NCBI GenBank assembly: GCA_963555705.1
Contig: OY743184.1
Span: 21,860,859-21,924,858, forward strand
Source of the DNA: Ligustrum vulgare
Taxonomy: Eukaryota; Streptophyta; Magnoliopsida; Lamiales; Oleaceae
Length of the DNA stretch: 64,000 nt
Reading direction: 5' to 3'
Below the pieces are notes generated by a model. The model saw only the letters and a list, made by a program, of their open reading frames with translations, was not told where the DNA came from and searched no databases. How positions within the stretch are numbered: position 1 is the first letter of the stretch; the number at the start of each line of letters is the position of its first letter. The position numbers and the translations under genes were made by a program. Of this stretch, positions 55,405 through 64,000 are shown one piece after another.

Positions 55405-57059
55405 TCGATTGTTATTGCCATGACTTACTTTTTTGGATTTTTGAATTATCTAATTCTTTTGCTTCTCTTAACCCACAGTGTAAAGTACGTTATATTTCAG
55501 GGTAACTTCGAAAAGATTCTCGTATTTCGAGCGTAGCATACACAACCATGAGAACAAAAGAATTAGTGACTAAACTAAAAATGAATAAAAATACTAAAAT
55601 AAACTAAGCCAAGCTAATAAAGCAGTAAAAAAATCTGAATTAGTGAATGTAACATAAAAATAAATTTAAACTACAATCCCCGGCAACAACGCCAAAAACC
55701 TGTTGTGAAACCGTAAATGTATGGATCGCATAAGTAATAAAGTAGACCATGGAGTTCGGATATTGTACCAATATGATTGAATCTAAAACACGAATTAAAC
55801 TAAGGCATCAATGAAGAATTGATTTAAAATAAATGAAAGTAAGCGTATTTGAAGTCGAGAATCCACTTTAACAATATAACCTATATTTTGACTTAATTGT
55901 TTAACTAAAATTCATAGGATTTTGAAAATCCATATTCGTTAAGTTATTTTAGTCCTCTCTCGAGAATGAATTAAAAACATTTTTCTAAAATGTAATCCGC
56001 CTATATCTATATGATGAATTGAATACTAGAAATGCATTTTGCTTTTGTGAAAACTTTATAATGATGACACGAGGCATATGTGGTATATCTCTATCCCCTA
56101 TCGGACTTTGTGGTAATTAAATAAGTCCAACGATTCCATACTCTCTCGATATAATAAAACGTCACACAGCTATGCAAAAATTGGCCAGAAATTCTCATAA
56201 GATAAAAAAACACAATTTAATTACTCAAACCTATAAATTATATAAATTAAACTAAAGGCAAAACATTGAATCAATAAGTAAAAGCTTCATCACAACATCC
56301 AATACTTTACGTTTAGCCGAAGTACATAATTGAAAATAAATTACAAGAATAATGAAAAGTATCCTCGTTTTAGTAACTTCAATCTTGTCTTTGGCTTCGC
56401 GTGGATCCTTCGGCAATTCAGCAGCAATTTTGGCATCAAAACACACAAGTTGGTTACCCCTAAAACGTGTCTTATGTTTGGTATTTATAATTTTTCCTGA
56501 AGCCTAGATCAAAAGAGGAGAAAATAGGTTGAAATCCGCTAAAAAACCCAACAGTCAGGCCTAGAATATTACCACGCAATTGCGATGTATAAACTCGTGT
56601 GTTCGCGTGGCTATGACTTTTTGAATTTGTCTGCTTTTGTGATCGTCGCGCGATCGCGTGCTTATAACCTCATGCAATTGCACAGTGTAAATTATCCATG
56701 CAATTTTCATCTTTTAGCGTGCCACAAGTTGGTACTTGTTATTTTATTGCACAGCAAGTCCTTCAACTTTTGATTGCTACAATTAAGCCCATGAACTTCT
56801 GATTTATTTCAAATTCTATTTCTTCTTCGACCTTCTTCCAATTAGGCCATTGATTTACTTCATCTACTCTTGATTGACACACTTTAGTACTTTTTATCAT
56901 CAATTGACTTTATTTTACTCAATTTCCTTTATTTTCTTGACTTTGGGAGTATTTGTGACATATAAACAAATAATAAAGGAATCAATAACAAATATTCTCA
57001 AATGAGCATATAAAATCCTACTTTTAAAATAGAAATAAGTGTATTTAATACATTTATCA
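55150..57059 (-). mobile_element. Gypsy-2: 5' LTR plus gag fragment, minus strand
   Basis: The LTR (55701-57059, minus strand) starts TGATAAATGTATTAAATACA and ends TTTCACAACA, so it is related to the Gypsy-1 LTR. Next to it, at about 55678-55698, is the primer site TTTTTGGCGTTGTTGCCGGG (tRNA-Asp type). A gag fragment follows at 55404-55150 and then the element stops. It has no 3' LTR. The LTR contains one GCGATCGC octamer at 56650. Confidence 0.8.
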
Positions 57060-57463
57060 AGACAATGAAACCACTTCCTATAAACCATCTTCTTCTCTTC
57101 TTCTTTTTTCCCCTCAAGAACAAAGCATAAACCTTACACACAGATTATCAGCATTACTCCAATGTTACATAAACAATAAACACAAATTCAGAAATGGTGG
57201 GAAAAAATAAATCGAAACTGATGAAAAAATAATTTTTGATTATAAAAAAAATTCCCAAACAGAAACATTCGATTTAAGCTTGTAGGAAAATTAAGAGAAT
57301 ATGAACTAAATCGAACCAAACCGAAGGCCTGTGTATTCACGGTTTCTTTAAATCGAATTGTCTTCTAACCGGAGTGCAAGATGTTTTAATCTGTGTTCGA
57401 TTCCCAGGATAAAATCGATTATCAGTTCACGATGCATTACATTAACCGCCTATTGAACTAGTT

Positions 57464-57949
57464 GTGTTTATATCTATCTCTCAAAGAAGTCAGGGAAAAA
57501 AAGAAGAGCAAGGTTGCTGGAAAGAAGAAGATTATGTATTTTATTTTTCACTTCTACGTTTTGACCGAGAATGTGTCTCTACGTATAATACATCAACTTT
57601 CATCATTAATATCCATTTGATCATGATTGATTTCAAAGTTGAAACTGCTTCTATAAGGATCAGAAACGCTAGCTATATCCTTGAAAAAACACTTGTAGAA
57701 CCAGAAGACGTGTTCATGATCAAAACGAACAAAACAATGAGAACTATGTTGTATCCAAAATGGTCCTATGTAAAATTTATTGTCTTGATTTACACAAATG
57801 GCGACAGAGTGGGTTTGCTAATAATACCCGATAGGTTTCATAAGGGAAGGTTCAAAGCTAAATGCTACATATCCTATGCAAGATTTATTCAATATAATCT
57901 CTCTCTCTCTGCCATTTTTGCAAATTTTCATTCATGTTGGGGTTTCTGA
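57464..57949 (+). CDS. 161-codon ORF across the inverted-repeat arm and loop, unrecognised
   Basis: It starts MFISISQRSQGKKEEQGCWK in the left arm and continues into the loop as FKVETASIRIRNASYILEKT and GDRVGLLIIPDRFHKGRFKA, with a stop at 57947. No family recognised. The loop portion has a balanced composition that could reflect former coding sequence, but the arm portion is antisense to the presumed promoter region. It may well be chance. Confidence 0.25.
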   Translation: MFISISQRSQGKKEEQGCWKEEDYVFYFSLLRFDRECVSTYNTSTFIINIHLIMIDFKVETASIRIRNASYILEKTLVEPEDVFMIKTNKTMRTMLYPKWSYVKFIVLIYTNGDRVGLLIIPDRFHKGRFKAKCYISYARFIQYNLSLSAIFANFHSCWGF

Positions 57950-58207
57950 AAAATTGAAAACTTCATCAGTTCCAAATTCCACCAGTTTAAAATTCCATCA
58001 GTTTTTTATTTAATGAAAATTGGAAATTAAAGGGCAGTATTTTCAACTTTGAAATCAATTGTGATTAAATGGATATTAATGATGAAAGTTGATGTATTAT
58101 AAATAGACACACATTCTCGGTTGAAACGCAGAAGTGAAAAGCAACACATATTCTTCTTCTTTCCAGCAGCCTCATTCTTTTTTTTTTTTTGCTGACTTCT
58201 TTGAGAG

Positions 58208-58318
58208 ATGGATATAAGCATAGCTAGTTCGATGGCGATTAGCATAGTGAAGTATGAACTAACAACCGATTGTCTCTTGAGAATCGAACACGGATTAAAA
58301 TCTCTTGCACTTCGGTAA
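58208..58318 (+). CDS. 36-codon ORF downstream of the right-arm TATA box
   Basis: ATG at 58208 opens a short frame, MDISIASSMAISIVKYELTT, then LLRIEHGLKSLALR and a stop. It lies about 100 bases downstream of a TATA box, in the position of a first coding exon. Function unknown. The left arm lacks an equivalent open frame. Confidence 0.25.
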   Translation: MDISIASSMAISIVKYELTTDCLLRIEHGLKSLALR

Positions 58319-58499
58319 GACGACGAATTCGATTTAAGAAGACTGTAAATACACAGGCCTTCGGTTTGGTTTGATCTAATTCATATTCTCTTTATTTCCT
58401 TAAAATATCATAATTTGTTTAATATCCTAATATTTTATTTGATGCATATAAAAAACACGGAAAGGAAAAAATCATCTAATAGAAGGTAAACTTCACATT

Positions 58500-60660
58500 A
58501 TTTAAAGAAGATTTGGAAAGATAGTGAATTACCATTTCAGGTCTAATTTCAACTGTATTGAAGGTCTTGCCACTGTACACTCCAATGATGCTTACTATCA
58601 TCTCTGGGAGGATGATCATGTTTAAAGGTTGGTTTTGACAATTTCAGGCTTCTCGTCGGGTGGGACCTCCCATTTCTCCTTATGCAGCTTCTTGATCATA
58701 GCCATGGGCTTCATTTTCAAATCCCACTAGAAACTTCTGCAAGAATGGGGAAGAGCTTCGTGAGCTCATCGGTGGACATGTCTAGAAGAGCATCAAGATC
58801 AACACCCTAGAAGCTAAACTTCTTGAACGTTTGTTGTAAAAATATCGCAAGTGCACGATATTGCTAACAAGTAGTAAAAGTAGACTTTTGAGTTCGGGTT
58901 GTTGATTCCACGAAGACTAGTTAATTCGTTATAAATTTACTTTGATTCTAAATAATTCCTAGACTAAAACCAAAACTAACTAAGAAAATAAATTGTAGAA
59001 TAATAAAAACAAAAACGACAAATAATTAGAAATCAAAGAAATAAACAAATCAATTAAAATAAAAAATAATAATTTAAAACTAAAAGCAATTAACGAAAAG
59101 CAAGAAACAAACATAGTGGTTTTTCTAACAATTAAATGAATATCGGGACTAACGATTTCGAAATAATGTTCTAGCTTAATTTCTCATCTCAAATTGTTTT
59201 CTAAAATTGTATTTTTTCAAATTCACGCATGTATCTAATATACCTCACTCGAGTTTAAATTATGTCTATTTAACTAAGTCAACCTTGTATCTCTACAGCG
59301 GATTAGAGTTCTCCTTAGCTAAATGTATTAAATTACCTAGGAATTCACAAGTGACCACAAGCAATTACAAATTCATATCTCTATCTTTTTGTTAAAATTG
59401 TCGAATTTTATTACATGATCTAATTTTTAACTCACCTCTCGGATTATGAAAACAACCATTAAATCATGAATTGTGATCAAGCAACTCAAGCATTAAACGC
59501 AATAATAAAATTAATACATGAAAATAAAGTACCAACTTGAGAATTAAAATCAAACTAAAAACATTAAATTTACATCGTCAATCCCGATTTAAAATTTAGC
59601 TACTCATGTTCTTGAAATAAAAAACAATAAATAACGAAAGTAAAACCCGAAGTTTGAAGAGTTGAAGAATTGGCATCTTTGTGCACCATCAATAATCTAC
59701 CAGCAGCCTTCCTATCTTTATTGATTCCAGTCAGCTTTTCCAATCTTCCAAGAATTTGACGTTGAAATTTCAAAATTATGATGTTCTTAGGTGAGGCAAG
59801 GGTCTGACTTTCGTGCAAGATATGTTTCTTATATAGTTGGTGAAGAGACCTAGTTAAAGAAGGAAAGAAATTTGTCAAACCCATAAGAGTCTTTTCTTGT
59901 ATCTGCACAGTGTTCATTATTTCGACCATATCTTTCTACTCCTTTATCCGATTGAGGTGATTCAAATTGCGTTAGAAAGATAACTTAAATTACTACAATT
60001 CTTCATGAAATATGAATTTTCCAATTCAAACGTTTGCTACTCTAAAATTAGGTCTTAATGTATGAATAGAAATCTGTCCAAAACCTTGTGCAGTTGGAAT
60101 CAATTTTATGGTAATATTCTTATCATATTCCATTCCTTTTTGGCTCCTACTTGCATCCAATTGACTCCTAAAAATACTCAAAGTATTGTCTTGTGATTCA
60201 AGTCAATCTTTTGGATATTTGCAAATTATTCCCTCATGTTTAATTTACTCTTTAGTCCTTCAACTTCTGATTTATTTACTTTAGCACATTGCATCTTTCC
60301 CGTTGATGTCATTAGCCTCTCAATTGTCCAATTTAGTTCCAATTAGCATCCAAATGTGCATTTTGTTACAATTTCTTATTTTTCTTGATTTTGAGATAAA
60401 ACCTGAAATAATAATAAATAACAACAATTAAGTAGAATTTATTCAGGAAAAATCAAATAATATCCTAATTTTGACAGATAAATAAGTGTATAAAACGTTC
60501 TCTTCCTTGGCTATCATGCCACTGTCTCGAGATCAACATTTGCCATGGCTGTTTGTGGAGGTGGAGATCGAGGGAATTGGAGGCTCAAGGATTGAGATTT
60601 TGTAAGATATTTTGTGTGATTAAGATGGAGAAAGGAAGAAATTAGGGCTAAATCTTAAAG
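58500..60660 (-). pseudogene. RPS15: 40S ribosomal protein S15 retropseudogene, split by a solo LTR
   Basis: RPS15 is a small-subunit ribosomal protein. The minus-strand leader (about 60660-60547) contains GCCCTAATTTC, common in ribosomal protein leaders. From ATG 60546 it reads MANVDLETVA, two stops, PRKRTF. After the solo LTR it resumes at about 58831 with KKFSF, stop, GVDLDALLDMSTDELTKLFP. A shift follows; other frames still give KPMAMIKKLHKEKWE-like, EKPEIVKT and [24 protein letters not shown] segments, down to about 58500. No intron is seen in this order of segments, so it is probably an mRNA-derived copy. It is clearly dead. Confidence 0.8.
58832..60493 (-). mobile_element. solo LTR inside the RPS15 pseudogene (Gypsy-1/2 family)
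   Basis: It begins (plus-strand view) TGTTGTAAAAATATCGCAAG and ends AATAAGTGTATAAA. It shares with the Gypsy-1 LTR the phrases CTCACCTCTCGGATTATGAA and CAACCTTGTATCTCTACAG (as complement). ACGTT flanks both sides (58827-58831 and 60494-60498), and the undivided RPS15 reading would be GAACGTTCTC. The outer TGATAAGTG end seems to be shortened. No internal sequence or second LTR is present. Confidence 0.75.
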
Positions 60661-60687
60661 GAAATGGCATTGGAGAAGGGAATTACC

Positions 60688-61030
60688 CTCTGTTCGACTA
60701 TCTCATTAATGAGGAGTTTAAATTACAATTTAAATTACATAATTTTTTAAATTACTTTTTAATCACACACATTTTTTTTCTTCAATTTTTAACCATATAT
60801 TTTACCTCAAAACACTAAAAATCTTCTCTCCCCTCATTAAAGAGCTACCTACTGGCAATAATTTGCTTTAATCAGTGTTCAGAGGCTCATTAAAGAGGAG
60901 AGAGAATTTTTTTTTTTTTTCGAAGTAAAATGTTTGGTTAAAAATTAGAAAAAGAAAATGTGTTTAATTAAAAAATGATTTGATAAATTGTAGTTTAAAC
61001 ACCCATTTAAATATGTAACCGAACGGAAGC
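60688..61030. mobile_element. fold-back MITE-like element
   Basis: The left arm (about 60688-60835, CTGTTCGACTATCTCATTAA, AATTACTTTTTAATCACACA, TTTACCTCAAAACAC) and right arm (about 60890-61030, GAAGTAAAATGTTTGG, GTGTTTAATTAAAAAATGAT, AACCGAACGGAAG) are inverted relative to each other. The interior is about 60 bases. The arms resemble the interiors of the elements at 9219 and 53934. Confidence 0.55.
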
Positions 61031-61946
61031 TGTGGATTTTAGAAAACAAAAGAAAAGGTAAAAAAGTGTGAAAACAGTTGTAACAAAGATGAACAGTAAT
61101 CCTCAAACTCTCGCCTTTAAGAGAGAAAGAAAGAAAGAAGGAAGATATCCATGCAAGGTTGACGTCGAATAGGAATTTACGATCAAAAAATGAAAAAAAA
61201 AAAAAAGAAAGAAAGAAAGGAAGATATAGTTTGGCATTTTTTACCAAGAATGTTTTGTTGACTGACCAAAGTATTACAAAAGGATATCATTCTTGCTTTA
61301 TCTGCAGTCATCGAAGCCCAGCTCGTGTGTATTAGATATCCATAAAGAATTTTTTTGAATCGGGGGATTGACGGACTAAAAAAATCACTCATTTACAGTC
61401 CTGCTTGGTTATTTATAATTTTAAAATTTTATTATCTATTTCTAAAATATAACTTTTATGAAAAAACTTTGAAAGTAAAACAATAGAGTGATGGCGTTGA
61501 TGCCTCATTCCATTTCACTAACAAGACGTCACTGTCTTATTTAGTGCTAGATAATTTAGGACGGATTTGAAATGAATTTTTTTTCATCCCAGCAAAACCA
61601 GATAAAAGCGTTGACACGTTCTCTTGATGTACTTAAAAGCCATAGGAGTAGGTTGATTCACTATTCGTTACGTCCAGACACCTAAAAATAAGTAATTTTT
61701 TCTAGAAATAAAAAATAATATCCTGGAGGAATGGATGGATCTTAATCTCATGACACACTATTAAAAAAAAAAAAAAAGACAATAATGTTATGTGTAGACT
61801 TTAGTTCTACACAAAATTAAAGTGTACACATTGCATTATTGATAAAAAAATCGCATTGCTTGGTATATTTAATATCATTCTTCGACTACTAATTTTATAA
61901 CTACATCAAAACAAAATTATTCGTCAAGGGTTTTTTTTTTTTTTAC
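61031..61946. other. no recognisable gene
   Basis: AT-rich with A-rich and GAAA-rich microsatellites (61120-61220, 61764-61779). No domain recognised. Confidence 0.4.
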
Positions 61947-62277
61947 TAAGTACTTGTTTGATTTAGGTTTTTTCAAAAAGTGTTTTTTCCTCACATTTTC
62001 AAGTTTCAACAACACATTCTAAGAGCCTGTTAGATAATGTGAGAATATTTGATTTTTGTAGTTTTTTTTTTTTTTTGGATAGATGTGTGGTTTAAAAATG
62101 TTTGAAAAATAAAAAATTGTGGGCTTGACTAAAAATTGATGATTGAAATTGAGTTTGAAAAATTGTGATAAAATTTTTTGCTTTACCAAATTATTTTATT
62201 TTATTTTATTTTTTAACTTTTCCACAACGTATTTTCAAAAAAGTTCTTTTTAACAATATCTATACCAAACAAGCCAT
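61947..62277. mobile_element. MITE with a second MITE nested inside
   Basis: Outer ends TACTTGTTTGATTTAGG and CTATACCAAACAAGCCA. Inner element begins GAGCCTGTTAGATAATG at 62029 and ends near CTTTACCAAATTATTT at about 62205. The inner start matches the MITE at 5734. Confidence 0.5.
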
Positions 62278-62340
62278 TAAAATTAAAAAGGGTAAAATAA
62301 TTTTCATTTTCAAAAGATAAAAAATGGTAAAAGGGTCTTA

Positions 62341-63158
62341 GAGCATCCACAATAGATGTGTTAAAGTACTTGTTAATGTCATGTGTTAACTAATAAGTAA
62401 GTTTATATCTACCTTGAACATGTTAACTTGTTTGTTAAAGAAATCTTTTTAAGTTCTTGTTAACTTATTTGTTAAAGTTAACAAATATTTTAACTGATGA
62501 CATGACAAGCAAGAGAGAGAAACAGGAAAGAGAAAAATTTAATAGGTATATATTTTTTTTATGTTTTTTGCTCACCTGGATCATATTTTCTTTTTATTAT
62601 AGAAACAATAAGTTGATTTCTTTACCAAAAAGTTTTGATTTTCTCCATTTTATTTATTTATTTATTGTATTATGTATTTCATTCCTTTTTCAATGAATGT
62701 TTGTTTGTCCGTGAATTTAAATAAAATAAGTTGTAATATATAATAAATCTATAACTATATACTATACTATCTGTAAAAGGGTTAACTAAAAAAATATTTT
62801 TTTAACATAATATTCTCAATAATAATTTATAATAATTAAAATAAGGAAATATATAAAAGAGTCAACAAGAGAAAAATATTTTAAAACCATAATATCCTTG
62901 ATAATAATTTTTTTTTAAAACATATTTGTTCTTCGATTAATTTTATTTAATTGAACCGAATCATGTTTTACTTTTAAAAAATTTGGTCCATATGATCTTG
63001 GGCTAAATCCTAATGGGTAAATTTAACACGTCAATTCATCCAATGTGAGACTCAAATAATTGCTAAAGTTAACATGTAGATGTAACACTTAACATCAACT
63101 AAATTTTCTATGTGGCAATACTTAACTAACAAAAGTTAACACATCTATTGTGGATGCT
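62341..63158. mobile_element. TIR element of the GAGCATCC type
   Basis: The left end GAGCATCCACAATAGATGTG and the right end CACATCTATTGTGGATGCT are inverted repeats over almost 20 bases, followed inward by TTAAAGT/AGTTAAC. It is preceded by TTA; the right flank TTTAT is compatible with a mutated 3-bp duplication. The body (about 820 bp) is AT-rich without a transposase. Confidence 0.75.
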
Positions 63159-64000
63159 TTTATAAAATAAATCGTTACCCACCCTAACTCCCTTGTTAGC
63201 ATTTTTTCCTTTTTTTTTTTCAAACCAGCATCTTCGAGAATTTATAAAAGAATTCAATAAAGGCCACTTTGTTCAAAACACCAAGTCAAACAAGACATTC
63301 ATTTAAGAAGACCCAATTCAATATTTTTTAGTTCAATAACCATATCTTTAAAAAAAAAAAGGAGAAAATGATATATACAATGACATAAATATCCTTGAGT
63401 TGTCAAAAATTATGCAGCCAAACAAAACTTAATTGGAATGCTTATGTCGTTCTTCTTCTTCTTCTCCATTACTTGGTTCTTCTTCTCCAAAAAATAACTG
63501 AACATTTCTGCTCTCCGTTCTTCTCCCTGCTCTTCCAACTTCTACAAAATCGATCTCTATTATTCGTTCTTCAAGAATGGTGACTGCACTTCATTTTATC
63601 CAAATGGATATTGTCATTCCCTTGTGTTATTGAAGGTTGAAAATCCATTTTGCAACATTGATATTGGGCATTTGGGGAAGAAGAGAAGGTAAGGTTGAAT
63701 TTGAAGAATTCTTAACCATTTTATTCGACCAATAGTTGAATCAGTTCCTATTGATGTAATTTTGTTTTTATGCTGTTCATCTGCGCGCGTAACGAGTTCA
63801 AAGTCGTTTTGTATATATTGATGTCGTTATCATGAATCTTTCGTTATCATTCATTTTTTTTTTTTAATATAAAAGCAGAATTGATAATTCCTTGTCATTC
63901 ATATTTGTATTAGTTGAAGTAATATATATGTTTTGGTCATATTGATATTGTTATAATGAATCTGAGAGCATGTTCCTTTACATTTATTTTTTGTTAGCAG
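63159..64000. other. no assigned gene; possible gene start at the window edge
   Basis: A pyrimidine-rich block (63450-63560, TTCTTCTTCTTCTCC) precedes an open plus-strand stretch (about 63568-63689, FFKNGDCTSFYPNGYCHSLV, then NPFCNIDIGHLGKKRR). It looks like a transcribed leader, but I recognise no family and the window ends soon after. Confidence 0.25.

Larger units (their letters stand above)
57290..58388. repeat. large inverted repeat (about 360-bp arms, 370-bp loop)
   Basis: The left arm (57290-57652) and the reverse complement of the right arm (58030-58388) share long runs such as CCAAACCGAAGGCCTGTGTA, TCTCTCAAAGAAGTCAG, GCTGGAAAGAAGAAGA, CCGAGAATGTGT and ACATCAACTTTCATCATTAA. The arms have diverged by perhaps 15 to 20 percent, with small indels. 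The right arm has a plus-strand TATA box (ATTATAAATAGAC, about 58095-58107) directed outward; the left arm's equivalent has decayed. A transcript crossing the whole region would fold into a long hairpin. Confidence 0.85.

Overview
This window is an AT-rich stretch of nuclear DNA from a flowering plant, most likely a eudicot. The signs are a spliced plant RNA polymerase subunit gene, plant LTR retrotransposons with tRNA primer-binding sites, Tourist-like MITEs and Helitron termini with captured plant gene fragments. I see no bacterial genes, CRISPR array or tRNA/rRNA gene. The only cellular gene that looks intact is NRPB8, the RNA polymerase subunit RPB8, on the minus strand in four exons between 9832 and 16281. 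Almost everything else is mobile DNA or broken gene copies.

Layout. 1-9131: gene fragments lying in front of two Helitron-type 3' ends. Each end is a GC-rich hairpin followed by CTAG, at 3935-3961 and 9103-9131. The first follows a decayed coiled-coil gene and a lysine/histidine-transporter fragment; the second follows an asparaginyl-tRNA synthetase fragment and a piece of a Ty3/Gypsy element. 9200-17000: NRPB8, with introns and promoter side full of MITEs. 17610-19258: a truncated Copia element. 20868-22593: a hAT element with an exact 8-bp target duplication and a truncated transposase. 23600-26072: a large LTR-like sequence.

24782-51738: a tandem duplication of about 3.14 kb. Copy B (48591-51738) is uninterrupted. 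Copy A has been stretched to nearly 24 kb by three separate insertions: a solo LTR (26286-27112), an old Copia element (Copia-1, 28185-42794) and a very young Copia element (Copia-2, 43098-48320). Copia-1 carries a gag-protease-only Gypsy element (29142-37663) and a minus-strand, intronless copy of a cytokinin-activating LOG gene. Directly upstream of that copy lies a second cDNA-like ORF that ends in an oligo(A) tract. Copy B supplies the empty site for all three insertions.

51969-64000: a last-exon fragment of ALG5; a minus-strand Gypsy LTR plus gag fragment (55150-57059); a 1.1-kb inverted repeat that could fold into a long hairpin (57290-58388); a ribosomal protein S15 retropseudogene split by a solo LTR (58500-60660); and several MITEs.

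The genes do not form a pathway. What the window records is layered transposon activity: duplication, capture of host transcripts and gene pieces, nested insertion, solo-LTR formation and decay. The strongest leads are the double retrocopy (LOG plus an unknown ORF) inside Copia-1, the two adjacent Helitron-type units with captured gene pieces, the GCGATCGC octamer arrays in the Gypsy LTRs, and the long inverted repeat. Domain calls come from reading translated motifs by eye; no database search was run.
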